64,000 nucleotides of DNA from Saccharothrix obliqua (GTDB lineage Bacteria; Actinomycetota; Actinomycetes; Mycobacteriales; Pseudonocardiaceae): NCBI RefSeq assembly GCF_019375475.1, contig NZ_JAHXGQ010000006.1, positions 310,001 through 374,000 of the forward strand, read 5' to 3'. The notes beneath the pieces were generated by a model. The model did not search any database. It saw only the letters and a program-made list of their open reading frames with translations, and was not told the DNA's origin. Positions 60,339-64,000 of this stretch are shown piece by piece. A program made the translations under genes and the position numbers. The stretch's first letter is position 1, and every line of letters begins with the position of its first letter.

Positions 60339-61540
60339 CAGATCGCATACTGCCAAGCCGTGATGGCGTACGCGCCGAACCACGCGCTGAAAAGCACCGC
60401 ACCGCACAACACGGCCACCGCCGTGGACGTCCGCCGCCGGGCCAGTGCCAGGGCGGGCGGTATCAGCAGCGTGAACGCGGGCAGCAGCAACCGCGCCTTG
60501 GAGTTCATCAGGCCGTTCGAGCCGAGGTCCATCACCAGCACGCCCGCGCCGTACAGCACCAGCGGCCACTCCAGGCCGCGCCGCAGGCCCAGCACGACCA
60601 GCGCGATCGCCACCACCAGGAACCACACCGTGGCCAGCTCCAGCACCGACCGCGGGTCGCCCAGCACGAGCAACGCGAACTTCCAGGTGGCCGCGCCGCC
60701 GTCGAACCGGGAGTCCCAACCGCGTTGCTGCACGGCGAACCACCCGTCCCACTGCCCGGTGCGCACCGCCACGTACCCGAGGTAGCCGAGCAGGCCCAGC
60801 GGCGCGACCGCGGCACCCGCCCACGGCCGCCACCCGTCCTCCCGCCGCACGACCGCCACCACCGCCGCCGCGCACACGGCGAGCACCAGCGCCGCCGCCG
60901 TCGGCCGCACCAGCCCGGCCGCCGCGCAGCACAGCCCCGCGAGCAGCCACCGCCGTTCCAGCACGCCGACCAGCGCCCACGCCGCGAACGCGCAGAACGT
61001 GGCCTCCGAGTACGTCATCGACAGCACGACCGCCATCGGCGACGCGGCGAACAACACCACCAGCACCAGACCCGCCCGCCGGGAACCGCCGAACACGGCG
61101 CGGCCCAGCCGGTGCAGCCCGTACGCGCACACCACGCCGCTCACCAGGGACACCGCGAACGCCGCGCCGACCACCGTCACGCCGGGCAGGCCGTCCGCCC
61201 AGCGCACCAGCGCCGGGTAACCGGGGAAGAACGCGAGCGGCGTCTCGGCGGTGCGCCGGGAAAACGCGTCGACCAACCCGCGCGGCACGTCGTCGTAACC
61301 ACCCGCGGCGATGCCCAGGAACCACTGGCCGTCCCACGAGGTGAGCGCGCGCGAGACGTCCTTGTCCCACCGGCCGGCCATCAGCACGAGCACGAACAGC
61401 CCCACCTCGCGCACCACGAGGTAGAGCACGGCGGGCGCGGCGGCGAGCACCACCCGGTGTCTGACCGCGCGCGCCAGCCGCTCCCGCGCCGCGTGCGGCG
61501 GGTCTTCCGGGTCCACGTGCACGGCTTCCGCGGTCGACAC
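60338..61540 (-). CDS. PIG-V-like mannosyltransferase, integral membrane
   Basis: The 400-residue protein has nine or more membrane segments. Near the N-terminus is [20 protein letters not shown], with the W-D-G-x-x-Y/F motif typical of PIG-V-like and other GT-C mannosyltransferases, and then [20 protein letters not shown], another signature. Members use polyprenyl-phosphate mannose to add mannose at the outer face of the membrane. The acceptor is unknown, but actinobacterial PIG-V homologues act on lipoglycans or glycolipids. GTG 61540 lies seven bases after TACCCT (61553-61548 on the minus strand) and so is probably leaderless. The nitroreductase gene follows, coupled. Confidence 0.85.
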   Translation of the reverse strand: MSTAEAVHVDPEDPPHAARERLARAVRHRVVLAAAPAVLYLVVREVGLFVLVLMAGRWDKDVSRALTSWDGQWFLGIAAGGYDDVPRGLVDAFSRRTAETPLAFFPGYPALVRWADGLPGVTVVGAAFAVSLVSGVVCAYGLHRLGRAVFGGSRRAGLVLVVLFAASPMAVVLSMTYSEATFCAFAAWALVGVLERRWLLAGLCCAAAGLVRPTAAALVLAVCAAAVVAVVRREDGWRPWAGAAVAPLGLLGYLGYVAVRTGQWDGWFAVQQRGWDSRFDGGAATWKFALLVLGDPRSVLELATVWFLVVAIALVVLGLRRGLEWPLVLYGAGVLVMDLGSNGLMNSKARLLLPAFTLLIPPALALARRRTSTAVAVLCGAVLFSAWFGAYAITAWQYAI

Positions 61541-61652
61541 GACGACGAGGGTAGTGCCCGTCACGGTGGCCGCAGTCCGCTCCCCGATCCGGGTACTCTG
61601 CCCCCAAGCTGGGGTTTCCCGCTCAACGCGTCGGCTCGGAGGGAGAGGTTCT

Positions 61653-62918
61653 GTGGCGCTCGTCGTCCAGAAGTACGGTGGTTCCTCAGTCGAGAGCGCC
61701 GAGCGGATCAAACGGGTGGCGGAGCGGATCGTCGCCACCCGCAAAGCGGGCAACGACGTCGTGGTCGCCGTGTCCGCGATGGGCGACACCACCGACGAAC
61801 TGCTCGACCTCGCGCGCCAGGTGTCCCCGGTGCCGCCCGCCCGCGAGATGGACATGCTGCTCACCTCCGGCGAGCGCATCTCCATGTCCCTGCTGGCGAT
61901 GGCCATCCACTCGCTGGGCGCGCAGGCGCGGTCGTACACCGGTTCGCAGGCGGGCGTGCTCACCACGTCCGTGCACGGCAAGGCACGCATCATCGACGTG
62001 ACGCCGAGCCGCATCCAGGACGCGCTGGACGACGGCGCGATCGCGATCGTCGCGGGCTTCCAGGGCGTGAGCCAGGACAGCAAGGAGATCACCACGCTCG
62101 GCCGGGGCGGCACCGACACCACCGCGGTGGCGTTGGCGGCGGCGCTCAAGGCCGACGTGTGCGAGATCTACACCGACGTGGACGGCGTGTTCACCGCCGA
62201 CCCGCGCATCGTCCCGAACGCACGGCGCCTGAAGAGCATCACGTACGAGGAGATGCTGGAGATGGCGGCGAGCGGCGCGAAGGTGCTCATGCTCCGCTGC
62301 GTCGAGTACGCCCGCCGATACGGCGTCCCCGTGCACGTCCGATCTTCGTTCAGCAACAAGCCCGGGACCATCGTGTCCGGGTCAGTGGAGGACCTTCCCG
62401 TGGAACAGGCGATGATCACCGGCGTCGCGCACGACCGGTCCGAGGCCAAGGTCACCGTGACGGCGGTGCCCGACCACCCCGGCGTGGCGGCCCGGATCTT
62501 CCGGGTGGTGGCCGAGGCGGAACTCGACATCGACATGGTCGTGCAGAACGTCTCGCAGGCCGTGTCCGGCCGCACCGACGTGACGTTCACGCTGCCCAAG
62601 GACGACGGCCCGCGCGCGGTCGCGGTGCTGGAGCGGGCGCGTGAGGAGATCGGGTTCGAGCAGGTGCTCTACGACGACCACGTGGGCAAGGTGTCCCTGG
62701 TCGGCGCGGGGATGCGCTCGCACCCCGGCGTGACGGCCACCTTCTGCGAGGCGCTGGCCTCGGCGGGGGTGAACATCGAGATCATCTCCACCTCGGAGAT
62801 CCGGATCTCGGTGATCTGCCGCGACACCCAGCTCGACGACGCGGTGCGCGCCCTGCACGACGCGTTCGAGCTGGGTGGCGACGAAGAGGCCGTGGTGTAC
62901 GCGGGGAGCGGTCGATGA
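61653..62918 (+). CDS. ask: Aspartate kinase
   Basis: The 421-residue enzyme has KYGGSSV (7-13), [20 protein letters not shown] (substrate and ATP binding) and two C-terminal ACT domains (about 265-420) that bind lysine and threonine. It phosphorylates aspartate, the first step for lysine, threonine, methionine and diaminopimelate. GTG 61653 is preceded by GGAGGGAGAGG. Its stop overlaps the asd start (ATGA). An internal start for the beta subunit is present at 62400. Confidence 0.95.
   Translation: MALVVQKYGGSSVESAERIKRVAERIVATRKAGNDVVVAVSAMGDTTDELLDLARQVSPVPPAREMDMLLTSGERISMSLLAMAIHSLGAQARSYTGSQAGVLTTSVHGKARIIDVTPSRIQDALDDGAIAIVAGFQGVSQDSKEITTLGRGGTDTTAVALAAALKADVCEIYTDVDGVFTADPRIVPNARRLKSITYEEMLEMAASGAKVLMLRCVEYARRYGVPVHVRSSFSNKPGTIVSGSVEDLPVEQAMITGVAHDRSEAKVTVTAVPDHPGVAARIFRVVAEAELDIDMVVQNVSQAVSGRTDVTFTLPKDDGPRAVAVLERAREEIGFEQVLYDDHVGKVSLVGAGMRSHPGVTATFCEALASAGVNIEIISTSEIRISVICRDTQLDDAVRALHDAFELGGDEEAVVYAGSGR
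62400..62918 (+). other. Internal in-frame start for the aspartate kinase beta subunit
   Basis: GTG 62400 lies in the ask frame, eight bases after GGAGG (62387-62391), at [20 protein letters not shown]. It would give a 172-residue protein comprising both ACT domains. In corynebacteria and other Gram-positives the beta subunit begins at the same place, forming an alpha2beta2 enzyme with feedback control. Confidence 0.65.
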
Positions 62919-63979
62919 GCGCCCCCGTGCTGGCCCTCGTGGGCGCGACCGGCGCCGTGGGCACCGTGATGATCGGCATCATCAACGACCGGCCGTCCGT
63001 GCCGTGGGGCGAGATCCGCCTGATCGCCTCGCCCCGCTCGGCGGGCAAGAAGATCACCGTGCGCGGCGAGGAGCTGACCGTCGTCGCGCTCTCGCCGGAG
63101 GCGTTCGACGGCGTCGACATCGCGATGTTCGACGTGCCGGACGAGGTGTCCGCGCAATGGGCGCCGATCGCCGCCGAGCGCGGCGCGGTGGCGGTGGACA
63201 ACTCGGGCGCGTTCCGGATGGACCCGGAGGTGCCGCTGGTGGTGCCCGAGGTGAACGCCGACGCCATCGCCACGCGGCCCAAGGGCATCATCGCCAACCC
63301 GAACTGCACGACGCTGTCCATGATGGCGGCGTTGGGCGCGCTGCACCGGGAGTTCGGGCTGCGCGAGCTGGTCGTGGCGTCGTACCAGGCGGCGTCGGGT
63401 GGCGGTCAGGCCGCCATCGACCGCCTGTACGGCGAGCTGGAGGCGTTGGCGGGCAAGCAGGTCGGGGTGCGCGCGGGCGACGTCCGCGAGGCGCTGGAGG
63501 CGGCCGGCCTGCCGGTCGCGGACTCCCCGTTCCCCGCGCCGCTGGCGTTGAACGTGGTGCCGTGGGCCGGTTCGCTCAAGGACGACGGCTGGACCAGCGA
63601 GGAGCTGAAGGTCCGCAACGAGTCCCGCAAGATCCTGGGCATCCCGGACCTGAAGGTGTCCGCGACGTGCGTCCGGGTGCCGGTCGTGACGACGCACTCG
63701 CTCGCGGTGCACGCCACGTTCGAGCGCGAGATCACCGTGGAGCGGGCGCACGAGGTGTTCGGCGCGCAGCCGACCATCGTGCTGGTCGACGACCCGACGG
63801 CGTTGGAGTTCCCGACGCCGGCGGACGTGGTGGGCGAGGACCCGACCTACGTCGGCCGGGTGCGCCAGGCGCTCGACTTCCCGAACACGCTGGACTTCTT
63901 CGTGTGCGGGGACAACCTCCGCAAGGGCGCGGCGCTCAACACGTACGAGATCGCCGAGGAGCTGGCGAACCGGCTGTGA
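62915..63979 (+). CDS. asd: Aspartate-semialdehyde dehydrogenase
   Basis: The 354-residue enzyme has the NADP-binding GATGAVG (about 10-16) and catalytic Cys131 in ANPNCTT, with the substrate-binding region [20 protein letters not shown] and RVPVVTTHS (Arg and His). It reduces aspartyl phosphate to the semialdehyde. ATG 62915 overlaps ask by four bases, so both enzymes are produced together. The window ends 21 bases after the stop. Confidence 0.95.
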   Translation: MSAPVLALVGATGAVGTVMIGIINDRPSVPWGEIRLIASPRSAGKKITVRGEELTVVALSPEAFDGVDIAMFDVPDEVSAQWAPIAAERGAVAVDNSGAFRMDPEVPLVVPEVNADAIATRPKGIIANPNCTTLSMMAALGALHREFGLRELVVASYQAASGGGQAAIDRLYGELEALAGKQVGVRAGDVREALEAAGLPVADSPFPAPLALNVVPWAGSLKDDGWTSEELKVRNESRKILGIPDLKVSATCVRVPVVTTHSLAVHATFEREITVERAHEVFGAQPTIVLVDDPTALEFPTPADVVGEDPTYVGRVRQALDFPNTLDFFVCGDNLRKGAALNTYEIAEELANRL

Positions 63980-64000
63980 GGGCGGGGCGGGGTGGTGCGG

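Overview
The window is high-GC actinobacterial chromosome, most likely Pseudonocardiales (a Saccharothrix, Lentzea or Actinosynnema relative). This is inferred from GC-rich codon use, frequent GTG starts, leaderless promoters, the order tadA - tRNA-Ser - ffs - dnaX - ybaB - recR followed by leuA / ask - asd, and an AfsR-type SARP regulator. No species can be named from the sequence alone. I see no rRNA, transposase, integrase, prophage or CRISPR array.

Layout. 0-10 kb: the end of a GNAT acetyltransferase, a secreted serine hydrolase, then a leftward, tightly coupled cassette: Crp/Fnr regulator, degenerate class III cyclase-like protein, large P-loop ATPase, SPFH-like coiled-coil protein and DUF4407 membrane protein. 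A second serine hydrolase, divergent RNase Z and a small membrane protein follow. 10-20 kb: a three-gene SseB / type VII secretion-like set, an SDR epimerase, an unassigned ATP-grasp enzyme, a HEAT-like protein, an orphan cytosine-5 methyltransferase, a TQXA thioester adhesin with a sortase signal, and an Rv0909-type antitoxin coupled to a glycolipid-binding protein. 20-30 kb: thiolase, two tandem paralogous FnIII surface proteins, tyrA, GC-rich repeats, a GrpB protein, an M20 amidohydrolase, a TadA-associated protein, tadA, csbD and an ECF sigma factor.

30.7-39.1 kb lies between two tRNA-Ser genes and looks accessory. It holds a shortened CoaD-like protein, a 1259-residue protein joining a STAND-like ATPase and helical repeats to a GT4 glycosyltransferase, a tandem-repeat tract, a perfect LexA box and a secreted endonuclease. 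39-46 kb: XRE regulators with paired GTTTGC repeats between them, an Lrp regulator, an IMPase-like protein, ffs, dnaX, ybaB, recR and a small kinase. 46-56 kb: the AfsR-like regulator and a complete five-gene oligopeptide ABC transporter. 56-64 kb: a TetR regulator with an 18-bp palindromic operator, leuA with a leader peptide carrying three Leu codons and an attenuator hairpin, repeats, nitroreductase, PIG-V-like mannosyltransferase, ask (with an internal beta-subunit start) and asd.

The most notable candidates for new biology are the STAND-GT4 fusion, the cyclase/ATPase/SPFH/DUF4407 cassette, and a dispersed palindromic element (core TCAGGGAGCCTGCCTGA) present eight times in three places.
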